Shown piece by piece: positions 43,100 through 55,020 of a stretch of 64,000 bases of DNA (position 1 is its first letter; the number at the start of each line of letters is the position of its first letter). Location: contig OY998178.1 in the NCBI GenBank assembly GCA_963921935.1, forward strand, positions 46,926,951-46,990,950, written 5' to 3'. The stretch is from Galeruca laticollis. Its lineage: Eukaryota > Arthropoda > Insecta > Coleoptera > Chrysomelidae. The notes beneath the pieces were generated by a model. It saw only the letters and a program-made list of their open reading frames with translations. It made no database searches and had not been told where the DNA came from. A program made the translations under genes and the position numbers.

Positions 43100-45434
43100 T
43101 CAAATCTTGTCTAACACTGTAAGCTTGTTTTTTCCTCGATGCCATAAGAAGTCCTCACTGTTATCGGTGTCATGTACTCCAACGATTTCCAGTGTATCCT
43201 CAAATCGGAAACCGTCTCTGTCTCGAACAAAGTTATGCAATGCGCAAGTAGCTTTAACAATTACAATACAATTATTTACACTCACGTTCATTGCTCTATG
43301 CAATATTATCCACTTATTTGTGAGAATTCCAAAGGTACATTCTACAAATCGTCTAGCACGGGACAATCGATAATTAAAAAATTTCTGGCTGTGGTTGAGG
43401 CACTTTCCTGGAAATGGACGCATACGTTGAGGGCTATTCCAAAAGTTTTGTCTGTAACAAAAACGTAAGGCACAACCTTCGAATAATGAACCAGAATGTT
43501 CAGGTTTTATAATCCTTATGTGCTTGCCATCGATAACTCCAATGCAGTGAGGAAAATTAGCTCGTGCTTCGAAAATGATTGCTATTTCTTGCCAAACTTC
43601 TTCTGAATCCATAGTACACGACATATTTTTTGGCACAATAAAACTTGCAGTTGTAGTTCCCACTCTAAATAAGTAATGGAGATCCGTATAAGTACAGCCG
43701 GAGGCTAGATATCTGAAAACAAAAGAAAATGTGTATAGCTATTTTTTTGCAGGCAAGCAGTTACAATAAAAGTGGAAACATATTCGTGATGGTTACGTAC
43801 GAAATCTTAAAATTCAAAAAAATAAATCGGGACAAGCGCGGAAAAAAAACAAATACCTATGTAATTGCAGAACACTTACAATTTTTAAAGAATATAAAGC
43901 CACGCCCTACCGAATCATCTTTAGAAGAGATTTTTCTCAACAATAATTCTGAAACTCACAATATTGACGAAGCGCAATAATGAAGTCAGCGAGAACGACG
44001 GTGAAGAAACTGGAGAGGAGAGCGGTTCCAATGAGGCTACACAAAACCATACTCCGACCAACGCTACTAGTACTGCGCATTGAAGAAAGCGAAAGAGACT
44101 GGAAGAGAAACTTGAGAAATATATAGATAATTATCAACAACCCAAACCGCCGACAAAGGAGGAGAACTCAGATGATATGTAGTTTTTTCGCTCATTACTT
44201 CCAATTCTGACGCCACTATCAATGTTCCAGAAACGAAAGTACGGATGGATATAATGAACGTATTACTACCGTACACTAATATGTCTGTCCCACAAAATAT
44301 ACTTACGTCAAATCCATCTGATGCACGTGTCCAGCAAACACCACAATTCAGTAGATATGATAGGTAAAACCAGTATCCAGATACTACGTCACAATCACAA
44401 GTAGCAAATTTTCTTCATTACAATAATACACTATCACTCCGAGCAGCCTGCCTACACTGTCCCAACTGGCAACACCTGCAACTGTTATTCGACCAACGGA
44501 GTAATATTCGGAAGAATATAGAACAGTTAATAGCCCTGACGATAACCATTCATTGATGTCACCAAACAGTCATGAATCCATCTTGTCAGTGGCTTCATTG
44601 TTTAGTGAAAGTGATTTTCGTTAACATGATGACATTATATAGTGTTAAGCAACAGTACGAGAGAAATATAATTACGTTATGTATAATCACTGAATCTCAT
44701 TAAAATGTTAATATTTCTTGTTCATCCAAAATGTTTAATATAGGTCTGGACCGTTATTTTGAGTTTTTTATTTTTCTTCCTTAAAAAGTATTAATGTTCG
44801 AAACAAAAAATAACAGAATTTCTAGCTATATAGCAACCATACCGTTTCCTAAAATTTTGTTGAAATTTTTTTAAAAATAAGTAAAGATAGTTTTTTGAAA
44901 ATTTCACAAATTAGAAGATTTTAAAATTCTCCTTAGGTTATTATTTCGAAAATTTTGATGAAATTTTAGGTTGAGAACCAATCTGGATTGTATATAGCTA
45001 GGGATTCTGGTTTTTTTTGAGAAAAAAAATAAAAGAAATTAATGATGGCGGCCTGTATAATCACCTTAGCCTACTTCACGTAAAAAAAATTAACTTACCT
45101 AAGAGTAAGTGTCAACATTTCTTCTGGTGAAAACAATAAACTTTGCACAATTCCGGTTGACGTGTGATAATTTCCCTTGTTTTTATAGCAAGCTCGTCGA
45201 AAGATTGAATGGACATTCTAAAATAGTTGAAGAATTTATGTACAAGTTTCGAAATGCCCTATCGATAGATCGTGTTCTATTAATAGGATGGACAGTCCAC
45301 CGTCTTTGTCTTCTTTGCTTTTTGCGATATACTCGTGTTAATAAATAATATAACACGCACGGATCCATTCTATTTTTCTTGTCTGACAACACTGTACTAA
45401 TGGATCTAGCAGTCTGAACGGTTGCAACTTGCAT
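43100..45434 (-). pseudogene. PIF/Harbinger (DDE_4) transposase
   Basis: Reverse strand. An N-terminal exon near 45434-45110 encodes QRRQRRWTVHPINRTRSID, matching the 'RR.WV.P.N..R...G.F' start of Harbinger transposases, and in a shifted frame SFDELAIKTREIITRQ. The second exon starts at 43712 after TTTTCAG with LASGCTYTDLHYLFRVG, then NFPHCIGVIDGKHIRI (first catalytic Asp) and SGSLF. An internal deletion jumps to VTDKTFG (second Asp, other frame), then MRPFPGKCLNHSQKFFNYRL and FGILTNKWIILHRAM, ending at 43100. The central DDE core is therefore deleted. Its start lies near the right TIR and it runs towards the MADF gene. Confidence 0.75.
44625..45109. other. interior of the Harbinger element, no exon seen
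   Basis: AT-rich sequence between the MADF-BESS stop and the N-terminal transposase exon. It would be intronic for the transposase. Nothing else is recognised. Confidence 0.4.
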
Positions 45435-45474
45435 AAAAAGGTAGCGACGGCATCACACTGAAACGCCGAACGTT

Positions 45475-45795
45475 TTGCCGTTCTACTGCAAACCGCACAA
45501 GTCGGCAGAAAAATTATTAATTTTGTGCGACTACCCCAACTTTCGTGATAGCCGAAATATACTCAAAGATTGGGTATGCAATGTGCGTAAAGAAAACGGC
45601 CAGGAATATAAAGAGTATACAATTAAATTTATGTGGAATTCAACAGCGAAAACTATCCAGCAATTATAGTTCCCTGAACACAATTGAAAGGTAAATCCAT
45701 TTGAAGATACCGAAGTGCCAGGCATACGCGTAATGCAAAAAGGCGAAATCTACAAAGTTGTCCTCAAAAGAGGAAAGAAAGTTCAGAAGCGCTTC
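45475..45795 (+). pseudogene. unrecognised ORF fragment after the Harbinger terminus
   Basis: The frame from 45475 starts inside the Harbinger right TIR (first about 9 codons) and continues as LLILCDYPNFRDSRNILKDW to a TAG at 45667. In the adjacent stretch another frame gives NPFEDTEVPGIRVMQKGEIY and KVVLKRGKKVQKRFL before TAG. The composition looks protein-like, with charged helices and a Trp-containing motif, but I recognise no family. It is broken by stops and precedes the BEL/Pao fragment without evident link. Confidence 0.3.
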
Positions 45796-45979
45796 CTTTA
45801 GATGAATTAAATGCTATTATATATCTATGATGAGATTACCCCAGATGGCCTTCAGTATCTGTAGAGTTGGCCTGGCGAAAAGGTATCTATTGCAAAATCG
45901 ATTATTTTAAGAGAGAAATAAAAAACGACGGAACCTATTCTGACAGGGCCGAATATAACCTTGTATTCACAAATACTTG

Positions 45980-47480
45980 CCAAGGAGTAAACCGAAAGTG
46001 TGCAGATAGTAAATAGCTCACAGCTAACATTGTCACAATTACGAATACCACGTAAACTATTCGTAACCATTTCATCTAATTGTGAACTACACGGATTTTG
46101 CAACGCAAGTGAAAAGGGCTACGCATGTGTAATATATTTGAGAACGTTTTACTCTGATTATCCACCTGTTCTCACTTGTATATGTGCCAAGTCGAAAGTC
46201 GCTCCACTGAAAACTAACCTAACTATTCCCCGATTGGAACTTTGTGCGGCTGCCTTATTGTCTAAGCTAATTTCGTATATTTTGAATGCCTATACAATTA
46301 ATGTCCAATCCGTTCATGCTTGGTCAGACTCTCAAATCGTTCTACACTGGATAAATTATTCTCCGCGCCGGTTTAAAACCTTTGTGGCACACCGAATTTC
46401 ATATATCCAGTCAAAAATCACTAGTGACTTATGAAAATATATTCCCACTCATCACAACGCAGCAGATGCTGCATCTCGCGGTCTCTTACCCCAAGAATAG
46501 TTGGATACATGGCTCAAGATTTTTACTCGTATCCTCATTTTGCTTTCCTGACACCTCGTCGTCAGAATCCATTGAATTTCCCGTTGAGTAAGAACGAAAA
46601 ATTGTTCTACTAACAGAACACTCAATCTACTGCTCTGGATACTCTTCTCGAAAATCAATCTTCTTTTTCCAAAATTATACGTATATTAGCCTACGTATTA
46701 CGATTCGTTCATAACACCAAGCCATCGTCTTCAAAACAGTGGTCAGAAAGACTACAATCCGAAGAGTTAGAAAAATCTATGTTAATTTTAGTCAAGCACA
46801 CTCTTAAACACATTCGTTTCGACAAGGAATTCAACTCGAAAAAACTTTCTAAGCCTTTGTTAAAGCTAGGTGCGTTTAAAGATAACCACCAGCTACTCAG
46901 AGTCGGTGGCCGTTTAACCCATTCTCCTTTATCATATGAGGCGAAACACCCTCTTTTGTTGCCACGGAAATGTAGGCTGACTACTTTGGTTATAGATTAC
47001 TATCATATAAAACACCTTCATGCTGGTTTCAAAACCACGCAATTTCTTATATCTCAAAAATTCTGGATTCTATGCCCAAAGCGAGCAATAAATGCTGTAT
47101 TATCTAAGTGTGTCCGTTGCTCGACACAGAACCCTAAGCCATACCAACCCCCAGTAGGCAATTTACCCCAGTTTAGATTCAATGATGTAAAAGCATTTAG
47201 TAACTGCGGTCTTGATTTTGGTGGACGCTTTTTCATTACCCCTTCTCGTTATTGATGCTCTCGGATTATAAAAGCCTATCTATGCTTATTTGTATGTTGT
47301 GCGACGAAGGCGCTACATTTGGAACTCGTTAGTAATCTCTCAATTGATGTTTTTCTAGCTGCTCTGCAACGCTTTATTGCCCGACGCGGTAGAGTGTCAC
47401 ATATTTACTGCGATAATGGTACAAACTTTATCGGCGCTGAAAAGGAAATTGCTCAATTCATGCAAAGCGCTGCTGATTGA
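45980..47480 (+). pseudogene. BEL/Pao retrotransposon pol fragment (RNase H and integrase)
   Basis: 46000-46434 encodes LRIPRKLF, ELHGFCNASEKGYACVIYLR and KVAPLKTNLTIPRLELCAAA, the signature of BEL/Pao RNase H, with HAWSDSQIVLHWI. It breaks near 46430, then HNAADAASRGLLP appears in another frame. 46779-47255 holds VGGRLTHSPLSYEAKHPLLL, then an H-x-x-x-x-H zinc motif (YHIKHLHAGFKTTQFLI) and CVRCSTQNPKP, followed by GLDFGGRF (first integrase Asp). Another frame gives IYCDNGTNFIGAEKEI (second Asp). It is cut at about 47480-47518, before the third catalytic residue. RT and LTRs are absent. Confidence 0.8.
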
Positions 47481-47518
47481 TAAACCATTAAATTTCATTT
47501 TTCCCATACACCTGGTCC

Positions 47519-47636
47519 TTAGAGTAATAATAAACATAGAGAAGGCTATTCATTCATAAACACGTTTATTTTTGCGGCCAACAATTCTAAACGCCAGTAG
47601 TGAAATAATGAATGAATTACAAAAAGTGGGGATGGT
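47519..47636. repeat. 118-bp dispersed repeat (copy 2)
   Basis: Matches 22710-22828 in the same orientation. It begins at CTTAGAGTAATAATAAACAT and ends at GGATGGTAA. The BEL/Pao integrase frame stops making sense exactly at its left edge. Confidence 0.8.
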
Positions 47637-48786
47637 AATTTCGGCTGGTTTTCTGATAAACTTGGCACCGACGAACCATGATACTCCAAAAACATTAAAT
47701 TAATTAACTTAAAAGTTTATTTTGTCACTTAGTCTTGAAAAACATCAAAACGAAAGAACTAAACGTTTACTCTCTAGTCGTAATGGCGCTCGTATAAACA
47801 AACCTAGTTTGACATTATTTACTACAATACTACGACGTATTTAAAATGATCGTCAATCACACCTATGTCCTACTTTTTACCTAGCAAAGATAGACAATAA
47901 CTTTCGATATGAAGCATTATCAATTGAAAACTCGTCGTGGCATAGATACTTCTTGATTTAAATTTTCGGAAACCGGAATAGAAAATTGTTAAATACGAGT
48001 ACATTAAGCGAGTGTGTAGATCAACTTCCATCCCATCTCCAATATCCTAAGGTAGGTGAGATTGTTTTAAACTCGACTATTTTTTTTAATACAATTAGCA
48101 TATTAAACCCCAAACTACAGTCCAATTTTTTTTCTCTCCTAAATTTGTATGAGCAAATCGAACAACTCATTTCGATGTTCATCAATCTCAGTCTTTCCAT
48201 TGCATAAACGAAGTTACTGCAAATTTTTTCAAGGTAATTTTTTACAAAAAATTCTACTCCAGCTTTAATTCCGTATATCGTCTAGAAAGATGGAAGAATT
48301 CAAATATGGTGAGTAATTGAGACGCTTTTTTCTTTTATCGAGTGACATAAGAAAGAAATCGATATATAACATAGTTTCATAATTATAAAATTTTTTATTG
48401 AATCATGCAGTCCTGACCAAAAAATCATAATTTTTGGTTTACAGTGAATGTATGGAAAAAATTATGCGGTACAATGTATTTTAATACGAGGTATCCATTT
48501 TTTAGTTGTTTATGAACTTATTGTTATTAAAGAGATTAAAGTAAAGTATTAGAATTAATAAAGTACTCCTAACAGTCTGTTTTTCTGTCCCATCTTTGCC
48601 AAGGTTCTGTGTTTCTAATGTTTCTTTCGCACTCCTTTAAATATTTTCAATTATTTTGTTCCTTACTTTGATAGAGGTATCATATTGAATTAAAGGAAAT
48701 AAATTGTTTGTATCAGTTTGAGTACAATATGCATGAATAAAATGAAGTTTGTTTACTTTGTTATCAGTGCCTATATATTTTTAAGT
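47637..48786. other. no gene seen
   Basis: AT-rich. A CTAAG|GTAGGTGAG donor-like site near 48050 ends a 20-odd codon open frame, but no partner exon was found. No other supported structure. Confidence 0.35.
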
Positions 48787-51700
48787 TAGTTGGGCCCCAA
48801 GGCCCAAGCAAAATTTCGGGCCCCCAATATCCTATATGACTTTTCAATAAGAATTTTTCTGCTTGCCTTTGACACCTTCAGTAATGATAAAAAAATGTTG
48901 AATAAATAAATAATAATATTTCCAAATAAATAAAAGATTTATATGACAAAAACATATTATTTAGTACAAAAAACTACTTTAATAAAATTTCTAACTAAAA
49001 ATTAACAACACAACATAAATAAAAAACTCCCCTTCTAAGGAACAACGAACAAAATAAGTTTTTCATTTAGAATAGCCAACGATGAAACATTTTCTTCATT
49101 TAATGAGTTTCTCAGATATGATTTTACCCGTTTTAACGTAGAAAATGTTCTCTTGCCTGATGCGTTACTAATAGGAATTGTTAAATATATAAGCAACAAT
49201 ACTTCAACGTTAGAGAAGGTTGACAAAATATTGTAATCAATTAAAAATTTTAACATTTCATATATAGGAGTCATTAGAGGAAATATCATTTGATTTACAA
49301 AGCACTTTAAACTGTACAATTTCATCTACTAAATCTTCAGTAGCATCCACATACATATTGTAATATTTTTTATACTTACATTAAATTTTTCATTTGAGGG
49401 TTCATTAAAAAATACAACAAAAATTTGATTTACACAATCATATGCTTGCATTCTCATTCTTAATTCAAAAATCAATTTGTCACATATAGGAAAAAAACTA
49501 TTTATTTTAAAGTTCTCAGCACCTCTTAAAGTAATATCTTGTGCAGGTCCTTCATCAAACCAGTGTTTCCTCTTACGAACCCTTAAAATCTCATTTTTGT
49601 AAACATTATTATTTGGCTGAATTTTTTTGGATTCCTCTTCAACTTCATCAAACTGTTCTCTAAACCTATTGACAAATTTGATCAAACCACTGTATAGTGT
49701 ACAAGCCGCAGTTAAATTGGATTGATTATCTTGTAGAGATTTACTGGTGGAGTTTATTCTATCTAGTATTCTCTTCCAAATCACTGTCATCAAGGCAAAT
49801 TCAAATGTATTCATTTTGTGAAGTAAATCTCCAGCTTCTGTTCTGGTAGACTTTTTTTGGTTTGCATCATCATCATTTAGCTCTACTAATGCTGTTTTTA
49901 TTTCACTAAAACCAAGCGCAATAGATTTAATAGCATCAGCTCGTGCTGACCATCTTGTGTCACATATTTTCTTAACCAATGGTAATTTAGTTTTTGAAAT
50001 AGATAGACATATTTGAAGTACTTCCCATCTGTGCGTCGAAACTGAAAAAAAATTTATATAAACATTGTAAATTTTCAAAATATCTAGAAGCTTCCGAACA
50101 ACTTTCGGCAGCACTATTACCGACCAAGTTTAAAGAAAGACTGGAACAAAATGTGCATTATTTGTCTTCTCTTTAATTTTTTACTGCGATCCGTTGTATT
50201 TTCTAGACATATTGGATGCGTTGTCATAACGTTGGCCTCTGCAGTAATTGATATTAAGGTCACTTAATTTGGTTTGTAAAACATTCGATAGACTTTCTGC
50301 AGTATGAGAAAATCTTTCCACAAAACCTAAAAACCTTTCTACTGGTTGACCATCACAGTTAATTGATCGATATGTGAAATATCAGGCGTTGAATCGACGA
50401 TAATTGAAAAATATTTTGCCACTTGCAATTCGGTGATAATAACATTTTTACCTCATTAGCAAGAAGGTGAATAAATTCGTTGCAAATGGTCGAAGAAAGA
50501 TAATTAGCATGCTCACTTCCAATGTCACTATATTTCTGGAGGTGTCCGGCTAAAAACGGGTCAAACTCACTAAGAAATTCCAACAAGCCTAAATAGTTAC
50601 CATTCACTTTTGTAAAAAGTTAAGTCCTGGAACCATATAATGGTAAACCACTTTTTGATAGAAACTTAATGGTAGCAAGCACTCTTAATAAAACATTTTT
50701 CCAGTACATAGTTTTGTACCTGAAAGTAATTTTTTCTGATTTTTGTATCTATCCTTCCCTCTATTCGACTTCTATTAATCATTGTGCCGATGGAGGTTAC
50801 GTGTTCAGAAGACCTTTCGTGGTTTTTTACGTACTGAGTCGCATTTTTCCAGTCAGTGTAGCCATCGGCACTTAGCTTGATATCTTTTTTCGAAAAAAGT
50901 TTGCAAATATAACATTAAACACAGCCCGATTTGGGACTGTAAACCAACCACTCACGAAGGACTTTTTCGCCATTTTCTTTAAATTTATAGAATGTTTAAC
51001 TTTGTAAACTTCTAGATTTTTTACCATCCAATTGTTTTAGCCACTTATTTTGTTCTGGTCTGTTTTTAAGAAAATATTCTTGAAATTTCGAGGTTATATT
51101 TTGAGGCCAGTCTACTAGATCGCAAGGAAATAGTGGAGAAGTTTATTTGTCAATTTCCAATAAATCACTTACGAAGACGTTATCATCAGCGTCCGCGACT
51201 TTGTGTTCTTGTAACTCGCTGGTATTATTAATATTGCTGGTTGAAGCATTTATTTCCTCATCTTTTAATGGCGGCTCAGGAAGATCTTGTCGATTTTCTA
51301 GTTCTTTTCTGAGGAATGCCGACATTGCGTTTTTTTTGTTTTTCTCTTTCATTTTCCCTTAGTAATGCCTTTTTATGCTTCTCACTACCACTTTGATGTT
51401 TGTAACTCATATTCTTCTTTCTTCTACTCTTTTAAAATTAAAAACTTATTGTTGGACTAATTTAAATTTTTGGGTAAGGCAATAATAGTGTCAATTAATA
51501 TAGTGTGTTTGAAATTGGTAGCGAACATAATATTACAACTTCGAAAACTGTTGAGATAGTAAACGACAGTACAATAATTAGTTTTTCATTGAATGCCGTT
51601 TACTTTGCAATTTTACCACTGTTGGTATTTGAGATATTTGGAAAGAACTAAAATGATGAATTATCAAATCACAAAGGTATTAAAATTTTGCTCTAATTTT

Positions 51701-52236
51701 TTTTCCTCAAAATTCCTATAGTAAATATACAAAAATAATATATTAGTTAATAATTATAACTTAAGACTTAAGTTAAATTTCAGGGTTCGGAAGATGGTAA
51801 ATAGAAATTATTACAATTTAAAATGAGACTTTGGACTTCGACTGATATTGATAGCTTGCCAATATCACTTGGAAACTGAGAACAGAACAAAAATCTAAAT
51901 ACAACAAAAATCTGAATAGGATAGAAGGCAACAAACAGTTTTTTACGTAATTTCGTCGTCTCTTCGGCAAAAGATAAAGCTTTTTTGGTTATAGCGGCAT
52001 AAACAAAAACGCTCTAAAAGAGTGCCGATTGCCGGATGTTTTCAAATCTAGTTAAAATTATACATATATAACAGGAATATCCTTATATATACCAATATAA
52101 GCCTAATTTTCTTTATCAGATACGGTTTTCTTTTGATGTTTAAATTCAAATTAATTAAATGGTTTATAATTTTTTGAAGGCCTTTTTCCGGGCCCAAGGC
52201 CCGGGCCTTATGTGCCTTTTTGTAAAATAGGCCCTG
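48787..52236 (-). mobile_element. hAT element, second copy (ZMYM1/DUF4371 type), antisense
   Basis: The right end, read in reverse from 52236, begins CAGGGCCTATTTTACAAAAA, with the CAG start usual for hAT TIRs, and has a GGGCCTTGGGCCCGG block. The left end carries the matching TTGGGCCCCAAGGCCC block near 48791-48807. Its outermost bases are degraded. One degraded transposase lies between. Confidence 0.75.
49035..51410 (-). pseudogene. hAT transposase (DUF4371/ZMYM1-type)
   Basis: Reverse strand. ATG 51408-51410 opens MSYKHQSGSEKHKKALLREN, the typical N-terminus of these proteins, and breaks. 51352-51143 gives an acidic linker. A TTF zinc-finger-like part with PNRAVFN follows in broken frames near 50900-51000. 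50607-50359 holds LLEFLSEFDPFLAGHL (DUF4371 start). 50114-49329 holds CDTRWSARADAIKSI and the long central helical part. 49325-49035 has SNASGKRTFSTLKRVKSYLR, the C-terminal dimerisation motif, ending at TAG-equivalent 49035. It is divergent from the hAT at 3379-6583, so a separate family. Many frame breaks. Confidence 0.8.
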
Positions 52237-52743
52237 TTTGTTATTTTATATAATTACAAATAAATTTACATTATTTTGTTTTATTTGATTTTGTCTTACT
52301 GCTTCCAAACTTTGATGAATATTGTTATTGATAGCTAGTTTTAAATTATGAAAAAATTAACCGCGACCAACGTTTTCACCAGAAATCTTTCAAAGTTCTT
52401 CAAAAAAGGTAGTTTATGATTAGAAATTAAACAGCTGTCAACAATAAATTTTATTGCAATTAACCTCTTACAGAAAAAAAGAGCAATTTTCTATATACAT
52501 ATACATACATAAAATAGTATCAATTTCAAGAAAAGCATGATGGATTACAATAGTCGTAAAAAATAATTGCTGGACGAAAAAACAAATTATATAATGTTAT
52601 AAATTTTAAATACTCTACAAGGAATGGTTTATTAATAGTCATATATCCTAAACAATTTCATAATATTGATAAAGACCATTTTGTAAATATTTACCTAAAT
52701 GACAATTACTTTTTTGAATACTATTTAAAAAAGAAAAAAATAC
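52237..52743. other. 3' flank of the V-ATPase exon
   Basis: AT-rich. A reverse-strand AATAAA (TTTATT at 52628-52633) lies about 110 bases past the V-ATPase stop and could be its poly(A) signal. Nothing else was seen. Confidence 0.45.
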
Positions 52744-53046
52744 TTAATCAGTGAATCTTCTGTTAACATTGCGACCGAACAAAGCTGTACGAATTTGAGG
52801 TACCAATTGTTGAGAAATAAGCTCCAAACGAGCTTCAAGAGTATTGTTGATTCTGATCTTATTCCTTAAAGCGTAGAGTTCAATTCCACCAGTAATTTCT
52901 TGTGAAAGATGGGTCTCGTCATCAACTTTTATAGTAATATCTTTACCAGTCATGTCCTTGTACTTGGTGACAATGGTGGGAAGGATAGATTTCACCAAAT
53001 CTCTGTCTTGAGGACGTACCCTAATGGTAACCTCCTTTTCAAATAA
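52744..53046 (-). CDS. Vha26: V-type proton ATPase subunit E, last coding exon
   Basis: 100 codons and a TAA stop. The exon begins after CGTTTCAG (reverse strand) with LFEKEVTIRVRPQDRDLVKS and contains GKDITIKVDDETHLSQ, GGIELYALRNKIRINNTLEA, RLELISQQLVPQIRTALFG and RNVNRRFTD. This is the conserved C-terminal half of subunit E, the peripheral stalk protein that tethers the V1 catalytic head to V0. The full protein is about 226 residues, so about 125 residues lie in upstream exons at higher coordinates. I found none in the window. The intact frame and proper acceptor (phase 0) argue for a living gene rather than a processed copy. The symbol is the Drosophila name. Confidence 0.88.
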   Translation of the reverse strand, partial: LFEKEVTIRVRPQDRDLVKSILPTIVTKYKDMTGKDITIKVDDETHLSQEITGGIELYALRNKIRINNTLEARLELISQQLVPQIRTALFGRNVNRRFTD

Positions 53047-54409
53047 CTGAAACGAAATATTAATTTTAAAAAGTATATTAATGACAAACAAATATAAATA
53101 GAACATGAACATTGTTCTAGTCTTCAATTACACCATAAACTCGTTTTTCAATTTTGTCAATTTTAGTAGAGATCGAAATTTCACAGAGTTAAATTTTGTA
53201 CTATCTCAAATTTATTTGATTCTAATCAAAAACATTTAGGTTAAGAGACACGATTATTTATATTATTCTGAAAATCAAGCATTTAACAGAAAAAAACGAA
53301 TTTTGCCAAATTTAAAGCCAATTCGCCAGTTGCTTTATGTGTTTACAGAAAACTAAGGAAAAGCAAAATTCTTGGGGAACTACAACTTGGCTAATTTCTT
53401 TTAAACTGTTAGCTGCGCAGATGAAGAAATGATACCGCACTACACCCCACGGAAACAGTAGAAACTAAATGAAATAGTCCAGGAAATCTGGGTATGTAAG
53501 CGTCATTTTCGAGGTAACGGCTGATACTTTGTAAAAACTTAGTAAAAATGGTGTACAACAAAACTTAACTTATGCGACCTCTCAAATCGGACCGGAACAT
53601 TGTTTATGATTCGATCTACACTCATTTTTCATGCCTTTTGTAGATTTTTCAGGTATATCTTGTCGTGCATAGTGCTGACAAAATGTTATACTTTTTTTTT
53701 CTTCATTTAAAGACCTACAATTCTAGACCTTACACGTAAAAAAAATTGATTGGGTCAAAAGTTATTGGCAAATGAACAACTGATAACGTTATTGTTAATA
53801 AATAAAAATATAATGAGCATTTTTTACACTAACACTTCCACATCACGCTTATCTATTCTCACTCATGAAAAAATGATACTCACGAAAGATAGAGTCTGTA
53901 AGTTCAATAGTTTATGAATTATGGCCTTATAAACAAATTAACTAAAAATTGACTTGCAGAGTTCTGTAAGCTATGCGACCTCGCGCCAATTTTTTCACTG
54001 TTAGATTTCATAGTAAGACATCGATACCTATCATTGTTTTTTTAAAAAATACATTTTTGCAACAACTTGATTTTTTTTTTCATATTTGGCTTAGTTGCAT
54101 AATTAATTTGACACTATATCCGCCGATTTTTGTCGAGAATTAAGTACGCACATAGGAGGGGCATGGAAAGAGCTTTAATTGAAAAAAAAATACGTTAAGA
54201 TTTATTGATAAACGACAATCGAAGTCGGAGGCCTGTCAGTCAACAATTTATGCGAGTATCGAAAAACAAAACTTTAGCTCGACTACACTCTCAGAGGTTC
54301 ACCGTACGACTGCCAACACAAAATACGGACGATGATAGAATGAAAAGCTAGGCGTTCCCCCCACTCCGCTGCCACGCAGTAGCCAGCCGAAATATCCGCC
54401 CGCTGCTGA
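53047..54409. other. probable V-ATPase intron sequence, no exon seen
   Basis: By logic of the acceptor at 53047 this should be intron of the V-ATPase gene. I looked on the reverse strand for the preceding subunit E exon and did not find it. AT-rich, with no supported repeat or gene. Confidence 0.4.
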
Positions 54410-54800
54410 CTTTCAAAGATGAACACTATTGATATTCAGCTCACTAAAGCCAATACAACGGGTGCTATGGTACTTGAAGTACCAGATTTTTGTCATTTTT
54501 GGAGAATTTTCAGTTTCTTAGCACAATACAGTATACGATTGATCAATTTTATGATTGAATATTGTTCAAAGTGTCTCACAGATGTACCCTTTTGAATTTC
54601 AGTTGACTGGAGCGAGTACAGCGGGTCCTATAAATCCAGATATACTAAATTTTTGGTTATTTTTGGAGAAATTTCGGTTTGTTAGCACAATACATCCCCC
54701 GAAGTGTATACAAGTAACAATTTTATGATAGAATATTGTTCAGGGTCACAGATGCGGAAAAGTTAGTTTTAATCTTTAAAACCGTTTATTTTTTCTTTGT
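54410..54800 (+). repeat. 173-bp satellite, second block (two units)
   Basis: Two diverged units with the same order of markers as at 33325-35395: CTATTGATATTCAGCTCACT, CAATACAACGGGTGCTATGG, CATTTTTGGAG and a GTATACAAGT... end. It is followed by GATGCGGAAAAGTTAGTTTT, equivalent to the flank at 35352. Confidence 0.8.
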
Positions 54801-55020
54801 TTTACACCGAAAAAAGAATCAAATAAAAAAATTTCAACATAAAATAAAAAATTATGCAATAAGAGTGAGTTTGTCAGTGTTAAAGTTCTAGGAAGAAACG
54901 TGTAGTATGGGTAATTATATCTGTGAAAAGGTATGTGAAATGTTAGACTCTGCCTCGTAGTCCGTGATGGAACAAATAAACTAATTTCATTTAGAAGCTG
55001 AGGACAGTTATATGTACCGT
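54801..55020. other. no gene seen
   Basis: 3' flank of the antisense Jockey/CR1-like element. It may include that element's 3' UTR. Nothing definite. Confidence 0.3.

Larger units (their letters stand above)
40058..44624 (+). pseudogene. Harbinger accessory protein, MADF-BESS type
   Basis: Exon 1 (40058-40247) encodes the first part of a MADF (Myb/SANT-like) domain: EQFIEEIRCQTAIWDVSSQG, then LWMEICLIFYPDF. It has a TAA at codon 3. Donor ATTT|GTAAGT at 40248, acceptor TTTTTTTGCAG at 43752. Exon 2 resumes in phase with C-K-Q-L-Q-stop-KWKHIRDGYVRNLK, completing the MADF domain. A frame slip in an A run near 43850 leads to TYVIAEHLQFLKNIKPR. Further frames give a BESS motif (DDM-stop-FFRSLLPILTPLSMFQK, about 44170-44230) and a C-terminus SVASLFSESDFR, stop 44622-44624. 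These proteins bind DNA and help import the Harbinger transposase. This copy is dead. Confidence 0.75.
39773..45502. mobile_element. PIF/Harbinger element with nested pogo-like insertion
   Basis: The left terminus near 39773 reads TTGTGCGGTTTGCAGTCGAA and the right terminus, read in reverse from about 45502, reads TTGTGCGGTTTGCAGTAGAA. Similarity continues inward (AAAACG, then CTTTTATGCA). Between them lie a MADF-BESS gene (+) and a Harbinger transposase (-), the two genes these elements usually carry. A pogo-like element of about 2.5 kb is inserted in the MADF intron. A three-base target duplication was not evident, so the exact ends are uncertain by a few bases. Confidence 0.75.
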
